Shown piece by piece: positions 49,303 to 58,980 of a DNA stretch of 64,000 bases. Source of the DNA: Mimachlamys varia. Taxonomy: Eukaryota > Mollusca > Bivalvia > Pectinida > Pectinidae. Within the stretch, counting starts at the first letter, position 1. Every line of letters begins with the position of its first letter. A model generated the notes under the pieces. That model saw only the letters and a program-made list of their open reading frames with translations, searched no databases and had not been told where the DNA came from. A program made the translations under genes and the position numbers. The DNA is taken from assembly GCA_947623455.1 (NCBI GenBank), contig OX392527.1, positions 47,226,401 to 47,290,400 of the forward strand. Reading direction: 5' to 3'.

Positions 49303-52300
49303 TTGCTATACTTATTTTCATTATCTGCTTGTGTGTTTGAATAAATGTTGGTTATGTTGGCTTTAGGCGTTTTGTTAAATGAAAAGATATATGTTTGAAA
49401 ATTTCATATTTGACTCCTGTGACCTTGAAAAAAGTCAAGGACATTCACTTGGACAAATTTTGAAGCCTCATGTTATACAGAACATGTATGATTGGTTAAA
49501 AGTTATTAACTTTGAAGGGAAAGAAACAAAATTTTAGCAGTGAAAAAAAGATGAAAAATAAAAAAAAAAATCAACAAACTTACCCATTGTAGGCAATTTA
49601 CTTATAGCGGCCATATAAATATCCACCACATTGGTGACGCTCAGTTTTGAGGCGATTTCACGAACCGTCAGAGCTTGTAAACCATTTAAGTCAAATAGGT
49701 CTGCAGCTGGTATCAAAATAAAACAAAAACAAGAGTTATATTTTTAAAAATTAATTCAAACATACTTAATACTTAGCACAAGTAAAACCAAGTGGTACTT
49801 TACTTTTTTTGTAAATAATTGTAACACCAATATGATTTTACAATTTTTTTGCAAATTTTTTTGTCATTTTTCATGCCTATATGTCAACAGAAAATAACCC
49901 TATCAACAGTAAAGTATGTTATTTTTAGGGCTGGTCCGTTTTTACCGGTATACCATGGTATAAAGTTGTGATGGTACGTACAAATTATAATTTCCTATAA
50001 GTTTGCTGATCAACTAGGACAGACATTATATTATTCACTTAAATTAGAGGATAACACAAAGAGAAACTTATGACAGGCCTCTTTTTGATTGGCTTCAGAA
50101 CAAAAACAGCCAGAGACCTTTAGCTAGCGCAAACATTCAATCAAGGTGGTATACCATGGTAAGTACCCCAGTATTTGCCTGAATACTGTGATACTTTTGA
50201 TTTTGTGGTACCCAGCTCTTAATCATTATTTCCAATCTCTTTGTCTCGATCTCATGAATTTTACAAAAACTTGAAATATTTACATCAGATTGAAATGCAG
50301 AATGTGTTGAAGTGTACATAGGTGAGAATGATTTGTTTATTGATAGTATAACCTTACCTCTCCATAGGTCGGTTAGTAACACACAGGAGCTGATGGGCGG
50401 AATTTTGTTTGTGTACACAAAATGTAACATGGCGCGGAACGATTCGGCACTGATGTCACTAAACGTAATGGGTTCCTGAAATACCAGAAAACAGAATTAT
50501 TTAAAGGCCCAATATACGTAACTTTCGGCAAAACTTGAAGCGAAAATCAAGCCTAATAACTTATTATATTTATAGATTTAGTTAAGATTAACTGATATCA
50601 GCAATAATCAAGATGAATTCTTTCGCGGTTACTGGTACAGCAGCATTTGAAACACGCTATTTGTAAACACGCGTCCATTTTGAACCGTTTTCTACCTTCG
50701 GTTTGTTATTGAAGTGGGCCCCACCTGAATTATTTTCAATTCTTTGGATTTGTTTGTCAAGAGTTTCTTGTTAGTTACTGCTCAGGTTTACTTCGTTTTA
50801 GGCTTATTTTTTCATGGTTATCAACTGGATTTTTTTTCAGAATTTTTCAGAATCACGAAAATTTTCCTGAAGTTACGTATATTGGGCCTTTAAGTGTTTA
50901 CAAAGACAGACTTTTATTCAATGGCGGAAGCTTTCAAAATACAGTAAAACTGGATGGAAAACTTAAAATATCAAATATAGAGCTGTTGACTCCATTGTAC
51001 CACTTATTAATTGGTCCCGAGTCCTCCAGCTCCCTAGCTACTAATCGTGACTACAGTAAAACCCCACTTATACTCAAACCCGGTTTATTGGAATACCCCT
51101 CATTCATTGATCAGTTTGTTTGGTCCCGGCCGAATTCGTACATATTCAGCGAATCTCGGATTACTCGAATACCATATCTTCCTCAAACTATTGATCAGGG
51201 CCCCACAAGTGTGAGTAAGTTGGGTTTTACTGTAGTTTTGTCACGATTAGTAAATGCGTTAATATTATTTCAATACCTCTGCAGAAGGGGGAAATGTGTT
51301 TATAAGGGAAGGGAAGCTTATTACCGTGAACACAGTAATAACCTTTTACAGGACATCGATCAATATGGTGAATTTAAAACAAATATTACAAGTGATGAAA
51401 AAATTTGTTTTACCGTTGATTTTTTTTCCTTGAAGTCACTGGTGAAGAGAACGTTGAAGAACTGCGAACGCGCTGACAGAATCGCCTTATGTGCGTGGAA
51501 TGTTTCTCCCCCAACAGTAAACTCAACATCACTGAACTTTTTGCTGTTGACTAATTTCTCTAACGCATCTGATAGGTCGTCTGGGTTAGGTGCTGAGGCT
51601 GGGAAAGGCATCATATATCATAATTATCAATTATGGACCCTTGGTGAGGTCATTATGGTGTTATACTAACCTGGTAGAATCAAATATTTACCAAGGGTGA
51701 AACCTGAGGCTGAATTCAAGGCTGAATTCCAAAAGCATTTAATTATTATAATTCAAGGCTGAATTCCAAAAGCATTATTAAAATTCAAGGCTGAATTCCA
51801 AAAGCATTTTTATAATTCAAGGCTGAATTCCAAAAGCATTATTATAATTCAAGGCTAAATTCCAAAAGCATTATTATAATTCAAGGCTGAATTCCAAAAA
51901 CATTATTATAATTCAAGGCTGAATTCCAAAAGCATTATTATAATTCAAGGCTGAATTCCAAAAGCGTTATTATAATTCAAGGCTGAATTCCAAAAGCATT
52001 ATTATAATTCAAGGTTGAATTCCAAAAGCATTATTATAATTCAAGGCTGAATTCCAAAAGCATTATTATAATTCAAGGCTGAATTCCAAAAGCATTATTA
52101 TAATTCAAGGCTGAATTCCAAAAGCATTATTATATCATAATTATCAATTATGGACCCTCGGTGAGGTCAATATGGTATTATACCAATTTGGTAGTATCAA
52201 ATATTTACCGAGGGTGAAACCCGAGGCTGAATTCAAGCCTGAATACATCAATATATGCCTTTATGTTTATACATAAATGGTAGGCATTGTAACTGTGGAA

Positions 52301-55300
52301 CAGTTGCAAGAACTGCCAATTTACTTAAAAATCTCAGTCTCTGAAAAAATCAACAGATATTTTGATTATTGAAAATAATTAAAATTATTCCAATATATTA
52401 TTATCTTTTTTTTTTATTTTAAACACTTACCTAAGTCATATTTCCTTCCTACAACCAAAATAGAATCAATTTCAGCCCATGATCCACTGGTTGTACAATC
52501 TGTTTCCACTCTAAGTTCATCAGTTTGGAAATTTGTTTTCTGTAATATACGAGACAGAAAGAACTTCACATTTAACTTGATGCAGTTAATACCAGTTATG
52601 ATAGATGTGTTGTGGTGATAAAAAAATGTTTTGGATTAATAAGATTAGCACTAGGGGGACCTGGCTTTTTACAGACTATTGAAATAGCATATTGGCTGGG
52701 TGTGTTCTCCGAACGCATGTACATGTTGAGGACAATAGGTACATTTGTACTAGGTAGAACATCAAAGGGAGCTGGAAAATGAGATATTTCACCTGTAAAT
52801 CTACCTGTGCTGTTATAAATACTGGAAAAACTCGTGTAATTTACGCACCAGTGTAATTTGCGCACCCTAAAAATCAGCCCAAAACTGCTGGAAAAAGGTC
52901 TGTATCAATATAATTTACGCACCCAAAAAAATCGAAAAAATCGCCAGGTTGACGACCATTAATTTGTCTCGTTCTCATGTCATTCAATATTCTTTTTTCT
53001 CTTTATAGGTGACGATTTCTCCAGTTAATAAAAAAAACATGGATGAGTTTGTGTAATTTATTTAATAGAAAAATGCAGAATTATTAGCAAGTATAAGAAA
53101 AACGTATTTTGTGCCTACCGGACCATGTAATTTATAAATAACAACACAAATACAGTAAATATTTTGAATCTTTTTAATATTAATTTATTTAATCTGCTTG
53201 CGTCGTTTGGATTTTGTGTACAAGGGGAAACAATCCCGACTTTCCAACATGGCGGCGTCCTTCAGATTTCTCGATCTTTCAATGAAAAAAAACTTGACAC
53301 ACATCTATATCATTGTAATTTACGCACCCCCAACTATTTGATTTTAATTTCCCTTAAAAAAGTGCGCAGATTACATGAGTTTTTACGGTATATACAAATA
53401 TTAAAAAGTATAAAATAATTCATTGATGAGAGTTACCATGGGGACTCAATCTGATTAAAACACAGATCCTTGTTCTCACTCCAATAACATCCCATAAAAG
53501 GTCATGTTCAGATGACCTTTGCCGCCTCTTTACTTAACACTAAAATAATTTTCCAATGACCTGTCATCTTGCAACAAGCCATTTCGTCACACTATTATTC
53601 CACATTTTGGTGAGGAAATGACTAAACCGACAAATGAGATTATGCAAAATTTGTGGCCTCAAAATGTCGCTGTCAAAATTCTGAAAGTAGTAATTTTATT
53701 GGCTAATGCAAAAGGTCATTGGGACATGACCCCTATGGGATTTTCTCAGATCTTAACGCAGCAGAGAGGAGTTTACAGAACGGCGCAGAGATCAAGATAT
53801 GATTTTAATCAGATGGCATTGGGACTATGAATTATGAAATATGTTAATGATTTTCTAACCTAAACTGAGAGTTTTGTGAACTATGAACACCTACAAATGT
53901 ACTTTTTAGTCCATTGGCTGGTATATCTATTGAAGTATGATATTAATTTTTATAAAAGGATTGAATGACATTTTTTCTAACTTTCATGCTGCTATGAAAG
54001 TTCAGGTGTTACAACCATATTCATGCTAATTTTTTAATTTCATCTAGATATTTTATCCAATAATAAAGTTTTACTACATTACCTGTTTTTGTATTTGTGT
54101 CGTCATCAAATGAAATTGGTGAAACAGCCCAATTTGAATAAAATTGGCATCAATGATAAATGATGGGGGGGGGTGGTGTTATAAATGATTTTTCACCTCT
54201 AGAACATTAGTCACTTGAGTGTTTGACGCAGGGACGTTCTCCAGGTTATTTGAAGCGAAGTGACAAGACTCTCATTGAACAAGCTTGATCTATGATGTCA
54301 TAATTAAATCACATGTTACGAGAACCTTTGCATCATATACTTGTATGAAAATCATTTCTGCCAATGTCGATATATTGGGTTCCAGCATTGATTTAAATAT
54401 GCATATAATGGTGTGCTTATTACCAGACATGGGCTAAATATGATATAATTTTCAAGGTAGATATTTTGCAAGATTTTATATTTACTTTTTAAAAAAGAAA
54501 TTCACCTGATGTAACCAGATTTGGTGTATCAGGACATATTGGGTCGCATAGCATATTATAGTACAAGAAGTAGGTCACCATGACCTCACTTTGACCTCTT
54601 TGCTACATGTGCTTGGCATAAGTTTTTTTTAAATACCCAAATCATTACCGGCAAGGGACTATCGATTACCCTGTTTATAAATACTCTAATCTGTTAAAAT
54701 TTGATAATGAGCTAAAATTTTTCTGTGCTTAAAGAAAATTTTCCTGAAAAAAAGTTTCCACTTTTTTTGAGGTTGTTATTGATTTGTACACAAATTGATC
54801 AATAAAATAAAACTTTTGCAAGTAATGAGAATAAAATAAAATATAATAGACAGATTTTAATTTAGAATCAAAAATACATACCACTATGTCCGGTTTAAAT
54901 ATACGACTTGTAGTAATGTCTTCTGTTTTCACTGCCTCCCAAATGGTTACCCAAGTTTTATCTGGGCCTCTTGCCTTTATGCAACGCACAGATCCAGCAT
55001 GATAGGTTTCATATATGTGTATCTCGTCTATGAAAAGTTTATGTTCAAATCCGACCTGCAAAGAATCAAATCAAAGTAAACAGACTTTAAAAAGTTCAAA
55101 TAACGAGCTTAACTCTATCCACTTCTCAGAGTAAAGTATTGATGCAAATAACAATGGGGAAATTGACCAATAATGAAATTGACAACAAGTGTAATTTACT
55201 AATGATGAAATTAACAACAAGCCCAGATGGCCGATATTGCTCACCTGTCTCAATACAGTTGTATCAAAATCATCCTGGACACATTCGGTCAATATCCTAC

Positions 55301-57561
55301 TATTCCTTTAGAAGAAAACGGATTTTAAAGAAGAATTTGCTTCATTTTCCCATATATGGTCTGACTAATGCCTTTCCCCCCTCCAGTTACAGTATGAAAT
55401 TGCACCCAGTATAACAGTTGATTTCATTGACATGGGCTGGCTTATACTGACTCCCAGTGGTATATAACTTGAATGATTTTTTTTATTATGATATCCTCCA
55501 TGAAATAAGTTTTTAGACAAGTTTTAAGGTATTCTTACTCTGGCAGCTTGATCAAGTCTACGTACAATCTCAACTTACCTCTAAAAATTGTTCACTATCA
55601 CACTCCCCCTGGGCCCAGGTACCGCGGATGTCGCCATACCGAGGGTACACTCTTGGTTGTCCGATCACACATTTTGCAGCCCAGCTAAAATATCAAAGAT
55701 ACCTTATAAAATCAAATTCCTATATATACAAACACATTTCAAATAAAAAAAAATGTTTGTTGTGTCAATATAATTTTCATTTATAATATCTTTACTATGC
55801 AGTTTAAAACAATTGAAAGGGGCAGCAGCTGAGGGCGGTCATGAAGTTCATACTAAAACAAAAGGCCCAGAGGGCCTGTATCGCTCACCAGAATTGATCA
55901 TGAACCCCTTATGGTCAATTTTGGATAATAACCTGTCAATAGGCTGTCATTTCTTTACAAAATTTTAGACTTCACTTCTATTTCCAATATTGGTCCCCTC
56001 CCCCCCCCCCCTCCCCCCCGGCCCCCCTCCTCAGGCCCAAGGGTTGGGGAGGGCTGGGAGGGGGGATAGCAGTATCCTGTCATTCCTTCAGTAGATGAAG
56101 GAATTTAAAGAATTTACTGAGGTTAGACTCACTTTCCTTTCATCCAAGGATATTTCAGACCAAATATGGAATAATTAAATCCTTTCATTCTTCTGGAAGA
56201 AGAAGAATTTTTAAAAGAAAAATTTGGTTCTGCCCCTCAGGTCCCTTGGAAGTCAGACCTACCATTTATACAAAATTAGCTTCCATCAGATAATGTACTT
56301 TTTCAAATGAATTATTACATTTCCAAAATTCTCAAGTTATTGGGGGGGGGGGGGGGTTCAGTCAGTTCACAGACCCATTTATACAAATCACCCAATGATG
56401 CTTCAGACCAAATCTGGTCAAAATTGGCATTGTGGTTTATGACTAGTAGGGATTTGCAGAAAATGTTTACGGAAGGACAAGGAACGATGGGCGCTGCACC
56501 ATGGCACCTCACTTGCCCTTTGGGTATGCAAATGCAAAAAATGCATTAATTTTAGCATTTTCTCACTGATGTAGAATCATTATCATGATGAACACTGCTA
56601 TGTTATGGCATATGGTTTGATAAGCAAACTTATACATGTATATTCATTATTTTCATTTTGGATCTGGTGAGATATGGAATATTCCAGGGGTGTAGAGAGA
56701 GTGGGTGAGTGGGTGAGTCATAATGAGGATGACTTAAAAACCAGTTACATATATACATAAAGGTTTATACAATAAAACCTGGCTATAACGAATTATATGG
56801 GACAGTCGTGGTAAATCCTATTGCTCCACAATAGTTCCGTTGAATCTAGCATGCTCTCTGTGTTACCCTGGTCTCTCGAAACAGTTATCTTCACATTCCA
56901 GAAGATTACAGCTTGTCAAATAATGTCTAACAGCTAGTCAGTAAAAGATGTCTAACGTCAATAAATGTCTGCATATAAACAAAACGCTTTATTCAAGATC
57001 ACTTATATGCTTGGGCACAACTGTTTCCAAGGAAACGTGTATTAGTTCATGACGTCACCAAGCAAATAGTTTTAACTAATTCATGGCTGTATAAATATAT
57101 ATGAAATGCATTGGATTAACTATGAAAATTAAGTCAAATTTATTGAATATCTTTTTATATAGAGAGTCAGGTAACAAAATCATCAAGTTGTGTCATGATT
57201 AGTAGGGACGCTATATAATTTCAATACTTCCTCAGAAGGGCCGGGGGGGGTCGCTTATAGGAGGAAGGCCTCTAAATACAGCGAATATGGTATGTCTCTA
57301 TCATGTGGCCAAGATATGGAATATGAGGATATAAATTTGTATTGATCTATATGTGCATATGTACAATGAGTATAAAGGTTTGGTATATATATACTTATTA
57401 ACCATCAAATATCATATTACCCACCTATAACTCTAAATAAATTGTTCCTTTTAAACTTACCCCATATCATCATACTGTGAGGAGAAATTACAGACACGGT
57501 TCACCCACAGTTGACTTTTGTTAACGTCCCCAGGATCCTTTCCTTTGCATTTAGCAGCCAT
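39477..57561 (-). CDS. Gene 2: discoidin-like (FBXL4-type) + BTB/POZ + short BACK protein
   Basis: Eight coding exons (57461-57561, 55579-55684, 54882-55055, 52431-52539, 51414-51598, 50358-50475, 49584-49706, 45064-45200) total 1053 nt, 350 residues, all phases agreeing. Residues ~15-163 (VYPRYGDIRGTWAQG, IHIYETYHAGSVRCIKA) match the galactose-binding-like fold of FBXL4. Residues ~176-255 are a BTB (FSDVEFTVGGETFHAHKAIL...MLHFVYT). Residues ~264-350 resemble the SPOP-type BACK/3-box. BTB plus 3-box proteins are usually CUL3 ubiquitin-ligase adaptors; here the discoidin-like domain would replace MATH as substrate receptor (inference). An alternative last exon at 39477-39613 yields another 350-residue form. 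A non-coding first exon lies near 58361-58450. A candidate ATTAAA is at 44816-44821. Confidence 0.88.
40090..40735 (+). repeat. ~54-bp minisatellite derived from a SINE segment
   Basis: About 11-12 units of cagtggtagagggctagtgg-tagcagaatgtcagacacct-taaccaccgtgac. The unit matches a stretch of the SINE at 36767 (ggtggagggctagttg...aatgtt...caccttaaccactaggcccacgg). The array lies in the gene 2 intron that precedes exon B. The hydrophobic 113-codon - strand frame through it is a by-product. Confidence 0.85.
42595..42740 (+). mobile_element. SINE body fragment
   Basis: gtgtcacctgtctaaccatg then ggttttctccgggttactctagtttcctcccacaa, the same body as the SINE at 38651. The tRNA head is missing. 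Confidence 0.65.
43100..43620 (+). repeat. Degenerate ~105-160 bp tandem repeat
   Basis: Three copies of aatccatc(a/g)atcctttctgaagttatcatc (about 43190, 43295, 43450), with tatctatttttagc(c/a)acagtgacctt between and a 'caaactcaatcccactct' spacer. Likely a decayed Helentron-type core. Open frames are chance. Confidence 0.6.
43784..43945 (-). mobile_element. tRNA-like SINE with clear A and B boxes
   Basis: The - strand has TAGCTCAATTGG (43859-43848, box A) and GGTCCGACCC (43814-43805, box B), with a tRNA-like anticodon arm between. The acceptor ends do not pair well and a non-tRNA body extends to about 43945, so it is a SINE rather than a tRNA gene. Confidence 0.6.
45064..45200 (-). CDS. Gene 2 terminal exon A (residues 306-350)
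   Basis: The acceptor ttgtttttag ends at 45201. The first two bases complete Asp, then DLRKVCTDFMRSNMPEVV..., and TAA at 45064-45066. It supplies the second half of the SPOP-like BACK/3-box (C-x-D-F-M, the typical C-x-DF helix). Confidence 0.85.
45275..45406 (+). repeat. Short repeat family X, copy 1
   Basis: Head gcgggtgtatctctgaacgccaacat, tail gtaaatttacctgtaaaagttacctg. Shares head and tail with copies at 47132-47278 (inverted) and 52698-52812. In intron 7 of gene 2. Confidence 0.5.
45407..47131. other. Gene 2 intron 7, AT-rich part
   Basis: No exon or repeat recognised. I checked the - strand for further copies of exons 7 and 8 and found none. Confidence 0.45.
47132..47278 (-). repeat. 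Short repeat family X, copy 2
   Basis: On the - strand: ggtgtgttctccgaacgccaacat (47278 leftwards) ... caccttacctgtgatttacctgtg. Conserved ends, variable middle. Confidence 0.5.
47570..47790 (+). repeat. ~80-bp repeat, three units, with tgacctttgac cores
   Basis: attctaacctcaaattgtga-ccttgacctttgacatcaa-ttattttct...ttcattttcaaa is repeated at about 47577, 47660 and 47730. Each carries TGACCTTTGA or TGACCTTGA, complements of nuclear-receptor half-sites (TCAAAGGTCA). Probably an old Helentron-type core; regulatory meaning is unproven. Confidence 0.6.
48079..48461 (-). mobile_element. MITE copy C (TTAA-flanked)
   Basis: TTAA-AAGGCCCAATATACGGAACTT on the left and AAGTTACGTATATTGGGCC-TTTAA on the right. 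Same orientation as copy B. In gene 2 intron 7. Confidence 0.86.
48487..48595 (-). mobile_element. Truncated TA-type MITE
   Basis: taccgtaaaaacttgtgtaatctgcgc...gtgcgtaaattacaatgata matches the reverse complement of the right end of the full element at 52820-53390 over about 105 bp. The opposite terminus is not found. Confidence 0.65.
49269..49299. repeat. 31-base C homopolymer
   Basis: An uninterrupted run of 31 C in gene 2 intron 7, 285 bp downstream (in transcript sense) of exon 7. The transcript (- strand) carries the G-run, so it could fold as a G-quadruplex. The true length may differ, as such runs are prone to sequencing error. Confidence 0.85.
49584..49706 (-). CDS. Gene 2 exon 7 (residues 265-306)
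   Basis: The acceptor tttgataccag ends at 49707; the donor ACAATGG|GTAAGT is at 49584/49583. Encodes AADLFDLNGLQALTVREIAS..., the first helices of the BACK/3-box (SPOP-like AADKYxLxxLK pattern). Leaves one base, shared with either terminal exon. Confidence 0.87.
49928..50219. mobile_element. Possible hAT-like MITE
   Basis: agggctggtccg... on the left and ...gtacccagctct on the right are imperfect inverted ends. ggtataccatggta occurs near both sides. No clear 8-bp target duplication, so the class is uncertain. In gene 2 intron 6. Confidence 0.3.
50358..50475 (-). CDS. Gene 2 exon 6 (residues 226-265)
   Basis: The acceptor ggtatttcag ends at 50476; the donor GGAGAG|GTAAGG is at 50358/50357. 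Encodes EPITFSDISAESFRAMLHF-VYT, the second half of the BTB fold. Confidence 0.87.
50501..50893 (+). mobile_element. MITE copy D (TTAA-flanked), full length
   Basis: 393 bp, TTAA-AGGCCCAATATACGTAACTT to AAGTTACGTATATTGGGCC-TTTAA. It shows the uninterrupted sequence aagcctaataacttattatatttatag, which reconstructs the empty site of the LTR insertion in copy A. 25 bp upstream of exon 6, in intron 5 of gene 2. Confidence 0.9.
51414..51598 (-). CDS. Gene 2 exon 5 (residues 164-225)
   Basis: The acceptor tgcctttcccag ends at 51599; the donor TCAACG|GTAAAA is at 51414/51413, weaker than the other donors but phase-exact. Encodes the linker SAPNPDDLSDALEKL and the first half of the BTB. The 227-codon + strand frame across it is an antisense shadow. 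Confidence 0.86.
51611..52236 (+). repeat. 32-bp minisatellite framed by two 105-bp hairpin repeats
   Basis: Outer direct repeats (51611-51715, 52133-52236) each carry atcataattatcaattatgg and a stem-loop with a 44-nt loop. The stem is ACCCTTGGT/ACCAAGGGT on the left and ACCCTCGGT/ACCGAGGGT on the right. Between them lie about 13 units of attataattcaaggctgaattccaaaagcatt (32 bp). The structure sits in gene 2 intron 4, beginning 8 bp from the exon 5 acceptor. Confidence 0.85.
52431..52539 (-). CDS. Gene 2 exon 4 (residues 128-164)
   Basis: The acceptor cgtatattacag ends at 52540; the donor GACTTAG|GTAAGT is at 52431/52430. Encodes the end of the discoidin-like domain (LRVETDCTTSGSWAEIDSIL). 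WAEIDSI(x)L is the usual closing strand of this fold. Confidence 0.87.
52698..52812 (+). repeat. Short repeat family X, copy 3
   Basis: Head gggtgtgttctccgaacgca, tail atttcacctgtaaatctacctgtg. In gene 2 intron 3, directly beside the TA-type MITE. Confidence 0.5.
52820..53390. mobile_element. TA-type MITE with tactggaaaaactcgtg termini
   Basis: Left end tactggaaaaactcgtgtaatttacgcac; right end gtgcgcagattacatgagtttttacggta. The ends are inverted and about 30 bp long. TA at each edge and the TACYG(K)AAAAACTC start recall Tc1/mariner-pogo derivatives. Internal ..gtaatttacgcaccc.. repeats. No transposase. In gene 2 intron 3. Confidence 0.7.
53391..54881. other. Rest of gene 2 intron 3
   Basis: AT-rich, with gaccttgacctct-type sequence near 54580 and a G-run near 54165. 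No exon seen. Confidence 0.45.
54882..55055 (-). CDS. Gene 2 exon 3 (residues 70-127)
   Basis: The acceptor gattctttgcag ends at 55056; the donor CATAGTG|GTATGT is at 54882/54881. It is phase 0 at both ends. Encodes VGFEHKLFIDEIHIYETYHA..., the core of the FBXL4-like domain. Confidence 0.88.
55221..55440 (+). mobile_element. Helentron-like fragment (gcccagatggcc head)
   Basis: acaagcccagatggccgatattgctcacctgtctc, then attcctttagaagaaaacggattttaaagaa and ggtctgactaatgcctttcccc. Related along its length to the element at 55863. In gene 2 intron 2. Confidence 0.5.
55579..55684 (-). CDS. Gene 2 exon 2 (residues 34-69)
   Basis: The acceptor gatattttag ends at 55685; the donor TTAGAG|GTAAGT is at 55579/55578. 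Encodes GWAAKCVIGQPRVYPRYGD...GTWAQGECDSEQFLE, the signature start of the FBXL4-type domain. Confidence 0.88.
55863..56560 (+). mobile_element. Helentron-like element (aggcccagagggcct head)
   Basis: Begins with hairpin AGGCCC-aga-GGGCCT then gtatcgctcacc. The body repeats tcctgtcattccttcagtagatgaaggaatttaaag. It includes a C-rich then G-rich stretch (55994-56070) and a G-run (56342-56356). The 3' end is uncertain. In gene 2 intron 1. Confidence 0.55.
56342..56356. repeat. 15-base G homopolymer
   Basis: An uninterrupted G-run inside the Helentron-like element at 55863. Length uncertain for technical reasons. Confidence 0.8.
57461..57561 (-). CDS. Gene 2 first coding exon (residues 1-34)
   Basis: ATG at 57561, preceded by 24 nt of leader and an acceptor (gtttttcag, ending at 57586). 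The donor ATATGGG|GTAAGT is at 57461/57460. Encodes MAAKCKGKDPGDVNKSQLWV.... No signal peptide. The A at -3 (aaaATATGG context) is acceptable. Confidence 0.87.
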
Positions 57562-57748
57562 ATTTTAAATACCAGGTAAAATAATCTGAAAAACAATCAA
57601 GTTATTGTACCATATATATTATGTGGGGTTCAAAAGCACAGGGGCGTGACAATTAAGACAATCAATATCTTTCAGAGCAATTATATTTATATCTCAGAAA
57701 CCACACACATATATATATATATCTCACATTCAGTATGTGTACAACATG

Positions 57749-57998
57749 CACAGGGACCTGAGAATTTGTTAAGGTAGTTTTTGGACCTAAAAACTAAGGT
57801 GTTAAGAGTAATTTTACACTTTTGGGGGGTTTAGATCAATTTTTCGATAAAAATGCCCCCTCAGTGGTATGCCCCCTCATGATCAGTGGTCATAAAAACC
57901 TCTCAAAAGTGTAAAATTACTCTAAACAGCTACATTGTAGTTGATAGGTCCAAAACTTCCTATAGAATGTAGCTGTCACAAATTCTCAGGTCCCTGTG
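57749..57998. mobile_element. 250-bp foldback MITE in gene 2 leader intron
   Basis: cacagggacctgagaatttgt...gagtaattttacactttt on the left is inverted at aaaagtgtaaaattactc...acaaattctcaggtccctgtg on the right. tctcacattcagtat(g/t)tgtaca occurs on both sides (57721 and 58024), suggesting a pre-existing local repeat as target. Confidence 0.8.
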
Positions 57999-58360
57999 TG
58001 TACATGCACACATGTACATTATGAATCTCACATTCAGTATTTGTACACATATACATTATATGTTTTAATATCAATCGCGATCCGACAGCAACACCAATTA
58101 ATATTATCTTCGGTTATATGGTCTTGATACACGTTATAATGTAAATAAATCGAACCCCTGTGTTCCGGAAACGATCAGAATTGCAGATCGAATACGTAGC
58201 TAACAGTAACTATAATTGGTTGTATGTAGGTATCGATAAACTGATACACGTATTATTTATCTATATTACAAATTAAAATAGTCATTTGAATGACAATAAT
58301 TGATCATGCAGTCCACAAACAAAACGATCACAAATATTTCCCTGTTCTGACAGAATTTAC

Positions 58361-58450
58361 CTACCGTGTTTACGGGTTGCTTTCCCTTCGATACTAGCTG
58401 TCAGTCCTTACAACTATCGACTCAACAGTGCGATTATAGGTCATTTCTAT
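58361..58450 (-). promoter_or_regulatory. Likely non-coding first exon and promoter of gene 2
   Basis: On the - strand a donor, CACGGTAG|GTAAAT (58361/58360), faces the leader acceptor at 57586. The upstream sequence (gagtcgatagttgtaaggactgacagc) has no clear TATA. The exon start is a guess. Confidence 0.4.
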
Positions 58451-58980
58451 AAATAACACAATTGTGTATTTTTACCTGTACACGCTACCCAGCCTTAATG
58501 GCTAATCGCGGGTCGAGCGAAGGAACATATTGTTACTATAGTCTATTTCGTTAATGTTAGTTTGATTTATATGTGTTAACCTGTGTTTTTCACTGGTACA
58601 TGTGACAGAAATTTAGATGCACGTCAGGTTGAGATTTGTTTTAAATAAAAATGTAAATGAATTAATTAAGAGACACGTAAATTTTTGTTGGTGATTTATT
58701 CCAAAATGATTTTTAATTATCTTTTTGTTTAATGTTTTTAAATATAGATTTTGAATAGGTTTTTGATTCTGTTTCATAGAAAATAAGTGAATAGTTATTG
58801 TTCTAAAGCGTAAACGACGCCAAATTTGAACTCTGATAACCCCGTACAACCTTCAAATGAATGTTGGTGGCCATTCTGTTCTTTATATAAAGATTGATGT
58901 TCTAAAGTTGTAAGATGTTTAAAGATACTAGTCCTCTCTCTCTCCCTTTTCTCTTTAAAATTTTAAAAAGAAATCCAATA
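58451..58980. other. Intergenic, nothing recognised
   Basis: AT-rich sequence between the gene 2 promoter region and the 38-bp array; no supported feature. Confidence 0.5.

Noticed and set aside
50986..51669. 227-codon + strand frame
   Set aside because: Lies antisense across gene 2 exon 5 and intron; the BTB motifs and exact splice phases are on the - strand.
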